From positions 509,600 through 543,514 of the forward strand of contig NZ_LT964761.1 of assembly GCF_900240275.1 (NCBI RefSeq): 33,915 bases of DNA, in the 5' to 3' direction. This stretch comes from [Lactobacillus] timonensis. GTDB taxonomy: Bacteria; Bacillota; Bacilli; Lactobacillales; Lactobacillaceae. Position 1 is the first letter of the stretch, and each line of letters opens with the position of its first letter. A program made the translations under genes and the position numbers. The notes below the pieces were generated by a model. The model was not told where the DNA came from, made no database searches, and saw only the letters and a program-made list of their open reading frames with translations. Of the stretch, positions 8,293 to 16,518 are shown in pieces.

Positions 8293-9204
8293 ATGAAAAA
8301 AGGAACAACCATTATTACACTGCACAATGGCTACCACCTCTGGACCAACACCCAGGGTGAAGGCAACATCCACCTGCTTTGCCTTCACGGTGGTCCTGGG
8401 GCCAACCACGAATACTGGGAAGACACCGCAACGCAACTCGCCAAGCAGGGACTAAATGTCCAGGTTCACATGTACGACCAACTGGGCTCACTGTACTCTG
8501 ACACGCCGGACTTTTCCGACCCGGCAGTTCGCGATGAGGTCCTGACTTACGATTACTTCCTCGATGAAGTTGAAGAAGTCCGCCAAAAGCTGGGAATTGA
8601 CCACTTCTACCTGATGGGGCAAAGCTGGGGCGGCCTGCTCGTCCAACTCTACGCCGAAAAGTATGGTCAACACCTTAAAGGGGCCATCATTTCCGGGATG
8701 GTTGACGACATTGACGACTACGTTAAGAGTATTAACCACATCCGGGAAACGGTCCTGCCGGCTGACGACGTGGCCTTCATGAAGGAATGTGAAGCCAACA
8801 ACGACTACAACAACGACCGCTACCGAAAATGCGTCGACGTCCTTAACAAGGGCTACATTGATCGGCGGCAGCCAAGCAAGCTGGAACACCTCCAGGACTT
8901 AACCGACCCGACAATCTACAACACTTTCCAGGGTGATAACGAGTTCGTCATTACCGGTAAATTAGCTAGCTGGCACTTCCGCGACCACCTGAAGAACATC
9001 ACCATGCCAACGTTAATCACTTACGGTGGTCATGAATCGATGCCAATTCCGACTGGTAAGAAGATGGCCGAACTGATCCCCCACGCGCGGTTCGTAACGA
9101 CGCCTGGTGCTGGTCACCACCAGATGACTGATAACCCTGGTGTCTTCTACAAGCACGTGGCCGACTTCATTAAGGAAGTCGAAGAAGACCGCTTCAACGC
9201 TTAA
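8293..9204 (+). CDS. pepI: Proline iminopeptidase (prolyl aminopeptidase), alpha/beta hydrolase
   Basis: Removes an N-terminal proline from small peptides and complements PepX. The 303-residue protein has the oxyanion-hole motif HGGPG (32-36), the nucleophile S111 in GQSWGG and a late GAGHH histidine. At the position of the acid residue, where many family members have GxxD, this protein reads GGHESMP, so Glu may take the role of Asp. The start is ATG 8293, directly preceded by GGAGGGATTTTG; the longer in-frame reading from 8227 has no ribosome site. It ends at a strong bidirectional terminator. Confidence 0.93.
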   Translation: MKKGTTIITLHNGYHLWTNTQGEGNIHLLCLHGGPGANHEYWEDTATQLAKQGLNVQVHMYDQLGSLYSDTPDFSDPAVRDEVLTYDYFLDEVEEVRQKLGIDHFYLMGQSWGGLLVQLYAEKYGQHLKGAIISGMVDDIDDYVKSINHIRETVLPADDVAFMKECEANNDYNNDRYRKCVDVLNKGYIDRRQPSKLEHLQDLTDPTIYNTFQGDNEFVITGKLASWHFRDHLKNITMPTLITYGGHESMPIPTGKKMAELIPHARFVTTPGAGHHQMTDNPGVFYKHVADFIKEVEEDRFNA

Positions 9205-9217
9205 TCAGAGTACAAAT

Positions 9218-9255
9218 AAAGAAGGCAACGCTCATGAATGAACGTTGCCTTCTTT
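9218..9255. terminator. Bidirectional intrinsic terminator between pepI and the convergent permease gene
   Basis: A perfect 13-base stem, AAAGAAGGCAACG against CGTTGCCTTCTTT, has a 12-base loop. It is flanked by T-rich sequence on the right and A-rich on the left, so it can end both pepI and the minus-strand permease operon. Confidence 0.92.
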
Positions 9256-9272
9256 CTTATTGAATTTCATCA

Positions 9273-10568
9273 TTAACTAAATTCAGCGTCGGCATGGCGG
9301 CCAGTGATGAAGTAGAATGGTACCGCAATCAGCAATGCTCCAAAGCCCCAGAGAAGGTTTTCTGCTGGCGTGTGGAACAATAACCAGCCAGAAACCGCTA
9401 AGGCGAGCAGGGGGATCAGCGGGCCAAATGGCACCTTAAAGCTCCGCACTGCCTCCGGCTTAGTCCGCCGGAAGACAATAACAGCCAAACAGGTTGGGAT
9501 GTATTGAACAAAACGGGAAATGGCCGAGATCATCGCTAGCTTAGCAAAACTTCCCGTGTAGGCCAACAACAAGCCGACGACAGTTGAGACGATAATGGCC
9601 ACGTAAGGTGCACCCCAGCGATTTTTCTTGGCGAGCACTGCTGGCATCATCTGGTGTTCTGCCAGTGCTTCCCCGGAACGCGGGGTGATGAAGGAGGAAG
9701 CCACGCAAATTCCACCAATGGAGCAAAGCGTTCCTGCAGCAACCAGGACGCTCCCCCATTCGCCGACCATTCGCTGCAGGGCATCCTGAACCGGGACAGT
9801 CGACTTCATCAGGCCAGTCCCTAAGACACCAATGCAGGCAACCATGATCAACATGTAAATCGCAACAACAGCACTCAGCGAAATCAGCAGTGACTTGGGA
9901 AGATTGCGTTTCGGGTTACGCATTTCCCCAGCAGCCACAACTAGTCCCTCAAAACCACTGAACACGTAGAAGAGGGTCAGAGTTGTCTGGGCAAAGTTGG
10001 CAGTTGAAGCCTTGCCTGGCACAAAGAACGGGTGGAAGTTGGCTGGATGCAGAAAGAACAACCCCAACAACGCTACCAGCAGCAACGGAACCAGCTTGGC
10101 AACAGTCATAATATCGTTTAGCCTCGTGGTTAACCGGACCCCTGCAATGTTGAGCAGCATCAGGAAAATACCTAACACGGTTACCATCGCGTTTTTGATA
10201 AAGGGGGTGTTCAGCGCCGGAAAAATCCCGCCAACCGCCGTGGCAAAACCGACGTATAAGGTGGCTTCGGCAATCATCCGTACTACCCAGGTCATAAATC
10301 CAACTTCGTAGCCGACAAAGTTGCCGAAGGCTCCCCGGGCATATAGGTAAGGCCCCCCATTCGTTCCGTACAAGCCAGCACACTCAGCAAAGCAAAGTGC
10401 AATCAAGAATACCAGGAGGCCGTCGAACGCTAGCGAGAGCAAACTAGCCGGACCAAATAATTTCATTCCAGAACTCGGTAACAGAAAAATCCCCGTCCCG
10501 ATAATTCCGTTGATTCCGAAGAGGATGACACTCCCCATTCCCATCTTTTGTTTATTAGCTTCTTCCAT
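9273..10568 (-). CDS. APC-superfamily amino acid permease
   Basis: The 431-residue membrane protein has about 12 predicted helices. Helix 1 carries NGIIGTGIFLLP and helix 6 FYVFSGFEGLVVAAGEMRNP, both APC hallmarks. The substrate is unknown. Its ATG directly abuts the stop codon of the upstream amidotransferase-type hydrolase, and its ribosome site (AAAGGGGGA) lies inside that gene, so the two are translated from one message. This pairing suggests import of the compound that the hydrolase handles, or of its products, for example gamma-glutamyl compounds or glutamine; this is inference. Confidence 0.88.
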   Translation of the reverse strand: MEEANKQKMGMGSVILFGINGIIGTGIFLLPSSGMKLFGPASLLSLAFDGLLVFLIALCFAECAGLYGTNGGPYLYARGAFGNFVGYEVGFMTWVVRMIAEATLYVGFATAVGGIFPALNTPFIKNAMVTVLGIFLMLLNIAGVRLTTRLNDIMTVAKLVPLLLVALLGLFFLHPANFHPFFVPGKASTANFAQTTLTLFYVFSGFEGLVVAAGEMRNPKRNLPKSLLISLSAVVAIYMLIMVACIGVLGTGLMKSTVPVQDALQRMVGEWGSVLVAAGTLCSIGGICVASSFITPRSGEALAEHQMMPAVLAKKNRWGAPYVAIIVSTVVGLLLAYTGSFAKLAMISAISRFVQYIPTCLAVIVFRRTKPEAVRSFKVPFGPLIPLLALAVSGWLLFHTPAENLLWGFGALLIAVPFYFITGRHADAEFS

Positions 10569-11294
10569 TTAGTCTTCCCCCTTTGCTACGCGGTCAAAGA
10601 ACGCGGTAAAAATGCGTTCTTGCTGTTCGCTGTTTTGCCAAAGATTTTCCGGATGCCACTGAACTGCTTGAATTGATGCGTCATCGTTTTCTACTGCTTC
10701 AACCACCCCGTCAGGAGCCGTTGCCACAACGTGTAATCCCGGCGCAACGTCTTTAACCGCCTGGTGGTGGCGGGAGTTCACCAGGGCGGTTTCACCAACG
10801 GCGTGCCCCAGCTGGCTATCACCATCAATTTTGACGCGGTGGGTTGGCAAGTCACCGCGACTCCGTTGTGAGTGGGGTAGCAGGTTATCTGCCTCATACT
10901 CGCTTGGCAGGTCCTGGTAGACTGAACCGCCAAGTGCCGCGTTAATTACCTGAATGCCGCGACAAATCCCAAACAAGGGTAGGTGTAGTTTGACCGCCGC
11001 CTTTACCAGGGGAAACTCGAAGGCGTCCCGGGGTGAATAAGTCGGTCCAATGAACCTGCTCGGGTTTGCTGACAGGTATTCTGGTGCAATGTCATGGCCG
11101 CCAGGAATAATCAAACCATCTAATCCCTGAAGAGACGCTAATGCCATCTCACCAGGAACGATCGGCAGGATCACCGGCACCACCTGGTGTTTCACTAACA
11201 CGTCGACTAACGGCTTTGGTGCAAAGTGTGCTAACTGCAGATTAATAATCTCCGTTGGCTCCAAATCCGCGTCTGCACTAATCCCAATTCGCAT
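10569..11294 (-). CDS. Class-I glutamine-amidotransferase-like hydrolase (gamma-glutamyl-GABA hydrolase / PuuD family)
   Basis: The 241-residue protein belongs to the peptidase C26 fold. The nucleophile is C111 in FGICRG and the partner residues are H214 and E216 in QWHPE; IIPGGHDIAPE is the family's early glycine loop. Family members hydrolyse gamma-glutamyl bonds, such as gamma-glutamyl-GABA in putrescine breakdown. No other putrescine genes are present here, so the true substrate is open. It is the first gene of an operon with the APC permease, behind a well-formed promoter (TTGACA, 17 bases, TTTAAT). Confidence 0.88.
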   Translation of the reverse strand: MRIGISADADLEPTEIINLQLAHFAPKPLVDVLVKHQVVPVILPIVPGEMALASLQGLDGLIIPGGHDIAPEYLSANPSRFIGPTYSPRDAFEFPLVKAAVKLHLPLFGICRGIQVINAALGGSVYQDLPSEYEADNLLPHSQRSRGDLPTHRVKIDGDSQLGHAVGETALVNSRHHQAVKDVAPGLHVVATAPDGVVEAVENDDASIQAVQWHPENLWQNSEQQERIFTAFFDRVAKGED

Positions 11295-11328
11295 CGCTAA
11301 CCCCTTCTCTCATTAGATTTTAATAATC

Positions 11329-11357
11329 ATTAAACAGCGAGAATGCTTGATTGTCAA
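11329..11357 (-). promoter_or_regulatory. Sigma-A promoter of the hydrolase/permease operon
   Basis: On the minus strand TTGACA (11352-11357) and TTTAAT (11329-11334) are separated by exactly 17 bases, about 35 bases before the start codon. It is one of the best promoter matches in the window. Confidence 0.75.
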
Positions 11358-11423
11358 TGCTCTGAGTGAACAAAATCGTCAGTGACGGTCAGAAAATGAG
11401 AGTAATATAATTTTTATTGCATA

Positions 11424-11467
11424 AAGAAAACCGGCAAGGAGCTCATCATCAAGCTTCTTACCGGTTC
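11424..11467 (-). terminator. Intrinsic terminator after the ABC-F/DHH/HAD operon
   Basis: Minus-strand AACCGGTAAG and the complementary CTTGCCGGTT close a long stem with inner AGCT pairs, followed by TTCTTTAT. The plus strand also ends in a T-rich run, so it may work in both directions. Confidence 0.85.
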
Positions 11468-11490
11468 GTTATTTTTAATTTTTATCCTGT

Positions 11491-12135
11491 TTAGTGAACG
11501 TTCAACAAGTCCGCTGGACGCTTTAACAGAAACTCGCTATCTTTCAGCTTTTCTGGCATTGCCGACTCATAAACCGCCCCCGCAAAGTGCGTGTGAGCGT
11601 CAGCGGCAGCTTTCAGGTCGTTGATGGTGTCACCAACGTAAATCGTTTCTTCTGCTTTCAAGCCATGGTCTTCCATCGCCTTGACCAACGGGTCGCCATA
11701 TGGCTTGTGACGGACAGTGTCAGTCGCGGTGATCGCAAAGGAGAAGTACTTAGCAATAGGAAATGCCTGGCGGAAGTACTGCTCATACTCGTCACGGACC
11801 TTGGAAGTGACAATTCCCAGCTGGACATCCGGCCGGGCTGACAATTCAGCGAGCATCTCCGGCACGCCGTCAATGACGGTCGCATCCTTTTGCCGCTTGC
11901 TGGCAGCCTCGTCCCAGGCATCGGAAACCGCCTGAAAATCTTCCTTTTTAATGCCAATGTACTCCAGCGATTCAGTTCCCGGAATCCCAAAAACCTCTTT
12001 GCTGTAACGTTGCTCTTCTTCCGGGGTGTAGTGATAACCAAAATCAGCTAGGACCTCGAACAGCACCGGCATATAAACGTCAAAAGTGTCAATCATTGTC
12101 CCATCAATATCAAAAATGAAGTTTTTAATTGCCAT
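11491..12135 (-). CDS. HAD-superfamily phosphatase (phosphoglycolate phosphatase-like, subfamily IA)
   Basis: The 214-residue protein has the nucleophile motif FDIDGTMID (D9, D11), a helical cap, the motif II threonine in VTSKV, and motif IV YVGDTINDLKAA. It dephosphorylates a small phosphorylated metabolite; PpaX/Gph-like activity is possible but not shown. ATG 12135 is preferred over the upstream in-frame codon at 12150 because GAGGAG lies 7 bases before it. The start overlaps the end of the DHH gene by 11 bases, so the two are translationally coupled in the ABC-F/DHH/HAD operon. Confidence 0.88.
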   Translation of the reverse strand: MAIKNFIFDIDGTMIDTFDVYMPVLFEVLADFGYHYTPEEEQRYSKEVFGIPGTESLEYIGIKKEDFQAVSDAWDEAASKRQKDATVIDGVPEMLAELSARPDVQLGIVTSKVRDEYEQYFRQAFPIAKYFSFAITATDTVRHKPYGDPLVKAMEDHGLKAEETIYVGDTINDLKAAADAHTHFAGAVYESAMPEKLKDSEFLLKRPADLLNVH

Positions 12136-13231
12136 TCTTGTTCTCCTCATCAGGCTGTTGCTTCAACAATGCTGCCAGTTTACCGGCTACTTCTGGGTCT
12201 AGGTCATCAGCAAGTGTATGTTCGCTATCCTGCTTTTCTTCGTGGACCGCCTTGGTCGCACTTACCAGTTGGTCAATAACCGCCTGCTCCCCAATTTTCA
12301 CCGGGTTGATCGTCAGCCGGCCACCAGCGGCATTGGCATGACCACCACCCTGATAATACTGCTCAGCAAACTTAGCTACATCCATTTTATCATTACTCCG
12401 CAGCGAAATCCGCATGGCGCCGATCACCAAGGCCGCATCAAGTTCTGGCTGGTCTTTCAGGAGGTCATGGGCCAACTGTGACTGGTAGTCGCTCGCGTAA
12501 ACGACACCCAAGCGGTGCCCATTAACTGTCGTCTCCAAAACATCCTTCAGGTGATGCTTGATGTACGCTGCCCGCCGCTCCATCAGGGTATGGACCAGGA
12601 GTTCGTTATCCTGCCAGTAAGCATCCCAGCCGGCTGCAAAGACGTGGTCCATGAACTCTCCGGCCCGTTTTTTCGGGTAAAACCAGAACAATTCGTTGAG
12701 CTGGTCAGCGCCCTCACTCACTGACGTCGGTAATTCGGGATCATTTTGCCAGTCCCAGGTATCGTATGCCCGGATTAGCTCTGCTAACTGAGCTAACTGC
12801 TGTCGCCGCTGACTGTCCAGCTGATCCATCCCCGGTTGTTGCTGGAGCCAGTCCCACACGATGCTAGTAGCACTAGCGTGAACCATCTCGCCATGGGGAG
12901 CAACCGTATTGGCAGCATAACGCCGCCGCTGGTCTTCTTCGGATTCGTGGTGGTCAAAGACCAGCCAGTGGTTAGCGAAGTGCTGGTTTAGCTCCTTAAA
13001 GGTATTCTCCGAGTCCGGCGTCATATCCATGATGTAAACGTCACTGTAATTATTTAACGACGGCGAGTTAAACCAGTGGTCCAGGGTAGCGTCAATTTGT
13101 CCCGCCCCGATATGTTCGACGTCAAATTCAACGCTGGAAAAGACGGTTGGCTGGACGCTCTGCAATAGCATTGGACCGCCGAAACCGTCGAGGTCGTTGT
13201 GCGAAAATACCTTGATTAATTGTTTTGCCAT
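12125..13231 (-). CDS. DHH-family phosphoesterase (oligoribonuclease NrnB-like)
   Basis: The 368-residue protein has the N-terminal metal-binding signature HNDLDG (11-16), the DHH motif (D93-H95, VFDHHE) and the C-terminal DHHA1 nucleic-acid-binding motif GGGHANAAGG (295-304). Relatives degrade nano-RNA or cyclic-dinucleotide products such as pApA. The layout and N-terminal FSHNDLDG resemble the NrnB branch, though I assign that with less certainty. The start is ATG 13231, with GAGGA 9 bases upstream; the upstream in-frame ATG at 13240 overlaps that site. It lies between the ABC-F and HAD genes with a 15-base gap and an 11-base overlap. Confidence 0.88.
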   Translation of the reverse strand: MAKQLIKVFSHNDLDGFGGPMLLQSVQPTVFSSVEFDVEHIGAGQIDATLDHWFNSPSLNNYSDVYIMDMTPDSENTFKELNQHFANHWLVFDHHESEEDQRRRYAANTVAPHGEMVHASATSIVWDWLQQQPGMDQLDSQRRQQLAQLAELIRAYDTWDWQNDPELPTSVSEGADQLNELFWFYPKKRAGEFMDHVFAAGWDAYWQDNELLVHTLMERRAAYIKHHLKDVLETTVNGHRLGVVYASDYQSQLAHDLLKDQPELDAALVIGAMRISLRSNDKMDVAKFAEQYYQGGGHANAAGGRLTINPVKIGEQAVIDQLVSATKAVHEEKQDSEHTLADDLDPEVAGKLAALLKQQPDEENKNGN

Positions 13232-13246
13232 GATAGTCATTCCTCA

Positions 13247-14791
13247 CTACTTGCGCAAACTAAGCTTTTCAACGTTCAGGACCTTATCGAGCCAACCGCT
13301 TGTAAAGCTTTCTTCGTGGCTCACCAGCAAAAGGTTCCCCGGGAACTCCTGCAGAGCCCGCTTCAGGCCCTCCTTCGTCTCGTCATCCAGGTGGTTAGTC
13401 GGTTCGTCCATGATCAGGAAATTGCACGGTGTCAGTTCGAGCACCGCGATTTTAACCTTGGTCTGCTCGCCCCCAGAAAGCTGGTGAAGTGGTTTGGCCG
13501 CATTGGCAGCGTTAATCCCTGCCCGCGCTAGCTTGGTTCTAATCGTCTTGGGCTGCATCGTCGGAAACAGGTTTTGGATCGTCTGCAACGGCGTGAGGCT
13601 GGGGTTATCCCAGGTCAGGTTCTGGTCAAAGTAGTTGACCTTGGCCGACGGAGATAACGTTGCCGTGCCGCCCTTAGCCGGGAGTTCGCCGAGGATGGTC
13701 CGAATCAGCGTCGTTTTCCCCACCCCGTTAAACCCACTAAAGAGCATCTTCTCGCCCATTGTCAGCGAGAAAGTAACTGGTTTGAGCAACGGTCGGTTAT
13801 AGCCCACGCTGAGGTGGTCAACCCGCAGCGCGTTGGCCGACCCGCTTTCTTCGTACGGAAAATGGAACGTCGCCTTGAGGTTCGTCGACGGCGGCTCCAC
13901 TTTTGTCATCCGGGCCAGCATCTTCTCCCGGGACTTGGCCATGTTGGAATTCCGACCGGCCTTATTCTTCCGGATAAAACGGGTCGCCTTTTCAATTACT
14001 TCCTGCTGCTTTTCGTATTTCCGCTCTTGAGCTTCCTGGCGTTCAGCTTTCTGCCGCATCGCCTGCTGGAAACTGCCACGGTACTTGGTAATCTTGCCAA
14101 AACTGACGTCACAGATGGTGGCCGTCACCTTTTCCAGGAAGTCGTAGTCGTGAGAAATAATCATGGCCGCCCCGTCAAAGTCGTTGAGGTAGTCAACCAG
14201 CCAGGCAATGTGCGCCGTATCCAGGTAGTTAGTGGGTTCATCCAATAAGATCACGTCAGGATTTTGCAGCAGGAGCTTAGCCAGGATCAGTTTTGACCGC
14301 TGACCACCACTCATCTTGCCTACCAGGCGGTCCTCGCCCAGTTCCGTTAATCCCAGACCAGACATTACTTCAGCCACCTTGGTGTCAATGTCGTAAAACC
14401 CGTGCGACTCCAAGTAATCCTGCATTTGGCCAGCCTTCTCCAGTTGTTTCGGATCGGTCATGGCGCGAGGGTCGGCATATAACTTAGTAAGTTTGTCCTG
14501 CGTTTGGTACAACTTGGCAAACGCACTGTGTAAAAACTGTAAGAGAGTCTCATCCTGGGGAATGTCCACGTACTGGTCAAGGTAACCGCGGGTTGTTCCC
14601 GGCTGCCAGCTAACGGTTCCAGCAACTGGCAGGACCTGGCCGATTAAGATCTTGATGAGGGTACTCTTCCCGGCACCGTTTTGCCCAATAATCCCCATGT
14701 GCTCGTGCTTTTCCAGCCGGAAGCTGGCATCGTTATATAGTTCCTTATCGGCGTAGCTCATTGTCAGCCCGCTGACTTCTAATAAACTCAT
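13247..14791 (-). CDS. ABC-F family ATP-binding protein (ribosome-associated type)
   Basis: The 514-residue protein has two ABC domains and no membrane segments. Domain 1 has Walker A GQNGAGKS (36-43), signature SGGQ (161-164) and DEPTN (184-188). Domain 2 has GFNGVGKTT (from 353), SGGEQ (439-443) and DEPTN (462-466). A basic, charged linker (about 240-300) holds the P-site-tRNA-interaction motif expected of ABC-F proteins. These act on the ribosome as translation factors or, in some members, give antibiotic resistance; the sequence does not say which. AAAGGAG precedes ATG 14791. It is first in the operon with the DHH and HAD genes. Confidence 0.92.
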   Translation of the reverse strand: MSLLEVSGLTMSYADKELYNDASFRLEKHEHMGIIGQNGAGKSTLIKILIGQVLPVAGTVSWQPGTTRGYLDQYVDIPQDETLLQFLHSAFAKLYQTQDKLTKLYADPRAMTDPKQLEKAGQMQDYLESHGFYDIDTKVAEVMSGLGLTELGEDRLVGKMSGGQRSKLILAKLLLQNPDVILLDEPTNYLDTAHIAWLVDYLNDFDGAAMIISHDYDFLEKVTATICDVSFGKITKYRGSFQQAMRQKAERQEAQERKYEKQQEVIEKATRFIRKNKAGRNSNMAKSREKMLARMTKVEPPSTNLKATFHFPYEESGSANALRVDHLSVGYNRPLLKPVTFSLTMGEKMLFSGFNGVGKTTLIRTILGELPAKGGTATLSPSAKVNYFDQNLTWDNPSLTPLQTIQNLFPTMQPKTIRTKLARAGINAANAAKPLHQLSGGEQTKVKIAVLELTPCNFLIMDEPTNHLDDETKEGLKRALQEFPGNLLLVSHEESFTSGWLDKVLNVEKLSLRK

Positions 14792-14870
14792 TTGTTTCGC
14801 TCCTTTATACCACCACTAATAGTAGCATAATCCACCCGTTAATTTCGAAACATCCCTGCTGTTGAACAAT

Positions 14871-14911
14871 AAAAAGCCCCTCGTTCTCGGCCAAAACCAA
14901 GTACGAAGGGC
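14871..14911 (-). terminator. Intrinsic terminator of thrC
   Basis: On the minus strand GCCCTTCGT pairs with ACGAGGGGC, an inner CTTGG pairs with CCGAG, and TTTTT follows. It begins 12 bases after the thrC stop codon. Confidence 0.9.
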
Positions 14912-14923
14912 AAATTAATTATC

Positions 14924-16411
14924 CTAGAAAAGGATCGTCTCCAACAAGCCGCTCATGGCTGCCGGATCAACAACGCGCTGCGGCCGGTCCTGGCGATTAA
15001 AGAGGTTGGCCACACCACGGGGCAGCGAACCGCCCAGCAACTGTTGTAGTTGACGGATAGCTGGCAGTCCCGGCTCATCCACTGCTTTACTAGTAATGGA
15101 GTAGTAAACCGTCTCCGGGAACTTAAACGGGCTAGCCGTCGAAATGATGACCATTGGGGTTTCATCACCACTATCTTCCTGGTACTGGCGAGCGACCGCC
15201 GACGCCACGGCAGTATGCGGGTCAATGGCGTAGTGATCCTGATGGTATGAACGGTGAATTTCGTCTCTAACCAGCTGCTCATCCGCGTAGCCAGCCGCAA
15301 AATGACTGTCCAAGAAATCTTTTTCACTATCACTAACCTGGTAGAAGCCTCGCCGTTGCAGCTGGGACATTAATGCAGCTACTCGCTGGTCATCGCCGTT
15401 GGCAGTGTCAAATAATAGCCGCTCCAGGTTGCTGGAAACCAAGATGTCCATCGATGGTGAATTGGTAACCGTAAAATCACGGCGGCGGTCATACTTACCA
15501 GTCGTAAAGAAATCAGTTAAGACGTTATTTTGGTCTGAGGCACAAACCAGACGGTGAACGGGTAGTCCCAGTTTTTGTGCGTAATAACCGGCAAGGATAT
15601 CGCCAAAGTTGCCAGTTGGTACCGTAAAGTTGACCTGGTCTCCGGCACTTATGTCGTGGCGGGCCAGCAGCTGTCCATAAGCATAAAAGTAATAAGCAAT
15701 CTGGGGAATTAGCCGCCCGATATTCATCGAGTTAGCCGAAGAGAATTGCAGTTGGTGAGCCGCTAATTCAGCCCGTAATTGCGGGTCATTAAAAATTTGC
15801 TTAACGTTTTGCTGGGCATCGTCAAAGTTACCATCGACCGCTACCGGAGTTAGGTTATCACCGGGCAGACTTCGCATCTGGTGGAGCTGAACAGGGCTCA
15901 CCCCATGGTGCGGGTAAAAGACAACCACCTGGGTCCCGTCCACGTTGCTAAACCCATCCATCGAAGCGCCACCGGTATCGCCAGAGGTTGCCGTTAGAAT
16001 GACGATTTTGCGATCGAGCCCCATCAGTTTGACCGCCCGCGTCATCAGCTGTGGTAACAATTGAAGAGCAACATCCTTAAAGGCCAAAGTTGGTCCGTGG
16101 AAGAGCTCCAGGAAGTAATTGCCACCTACTTTCTTGGTCAGCGGGGTAATTGCCGGATCATCCCACTGACTACAGTAAGCACGGTGAATGCTAGCCGTCC
16201 GCTGCTCAGCTGACCAGTCGTCCATCAGCCAGGACAACACCAGCGACGATGCCTGCTGAAGTGTAATGCCACTCAATTGTTCCAGTGAAAATTCTGGGTG
16301 AGGAAAGTCAACGGGGACGTAAAGGCCGCCGTCAGGAGCAAGTCCCTGAATCACCGCTTCTGCGGCGTTTTTGGCGTTGGCGACAGTTCCCCGAGTACTC
16401 CGGTATTGCAT
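14924..16411 (-). CDS. thrC: Threonine synthase
   Basis: PLP enzyme converting O-phosphohomoserine to threonine, the last step of threonine synthesis. The 495-residue length fits the longer bacterial/fungal-type threonine synthase. The N-terminal MQYRSTRG and LAPDGGLYVP are family hallmarks, the PLP lysine is K112 in GPTLAFKD, and TSGDTGGA binds the cofactor phosphate. AAGGAGG lies 7 bases before ATG 16411, and TATAAT (16445-16450) is probably the -10. It is transcribed divergently from hom-thrB across about 107 bases, so all three genes of the homoserine-to-threonine branch are together. Confidence 0.96.
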   Translation of the reverse strand: MQYRSTRGTVANAKNAAEAVIQGLAPDGGLYVPVDFPHPEFSLEQLSGITLQQASSLVLSWLMDDWSAEQRTASIHRAYCSQWDDPAITPLTKKVGGNYFLELFHGPTLAFKDVALQLLPQLMTRAVKLMGLDRKIVILTATSGDTGGASMDGFSNVDGTQVVVFYPHHGVSPVQLHQMRSLPGDNLTPVAVDGNFDDAQQNVKQIFNDPQLRAELAAHQLQFSSANSMNIGRLIPQIAYYFYAYGQLLARHDISAGDQVNFTVPTGNFGDILAGYYAQKLGLPVHRLVCASDQNNVLTDFFTTGKYDRRRDFTVTNSPSMDILVSSNLERLLFDTANGDDQRVAALMSQLQRRGFYQVSDSEKDFLDSHFAAGYADEQLVRDEIHRSYHQDHYAIDPHTAVASAVARQYQEDSGDETPMVIISTASPFKFPETVYYSITSKAVDEPGLPAIRQLQQLLGGSLPRGVANLFNRQDRPQRVVDPAAMSGLLETILF

Positions 16412-16444
16412 GATAGGCCCTCCTTAAGAAGATTTGATGCGCCC

Positions 16445-16450
16445 ATTATA
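16445..16450 (-). promoter_or_regulatory. -10 element of thrC
   Basis: A consensus TATAAT sits 34 bases before the thrC start codon on the minus strand. No good -35 is visible at 17 bases. The intergenic region (107 bases) is too short for a T-box, and I see no obvious palindromic operator. Confidence 0.55.
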
Positions 16451-16518
16451 CCGCACTTTAACTGGATTATGATAGAATAATGAGAGAAAACCTAATCTTT
16501 GGAAGGAGCGCGTCATAG

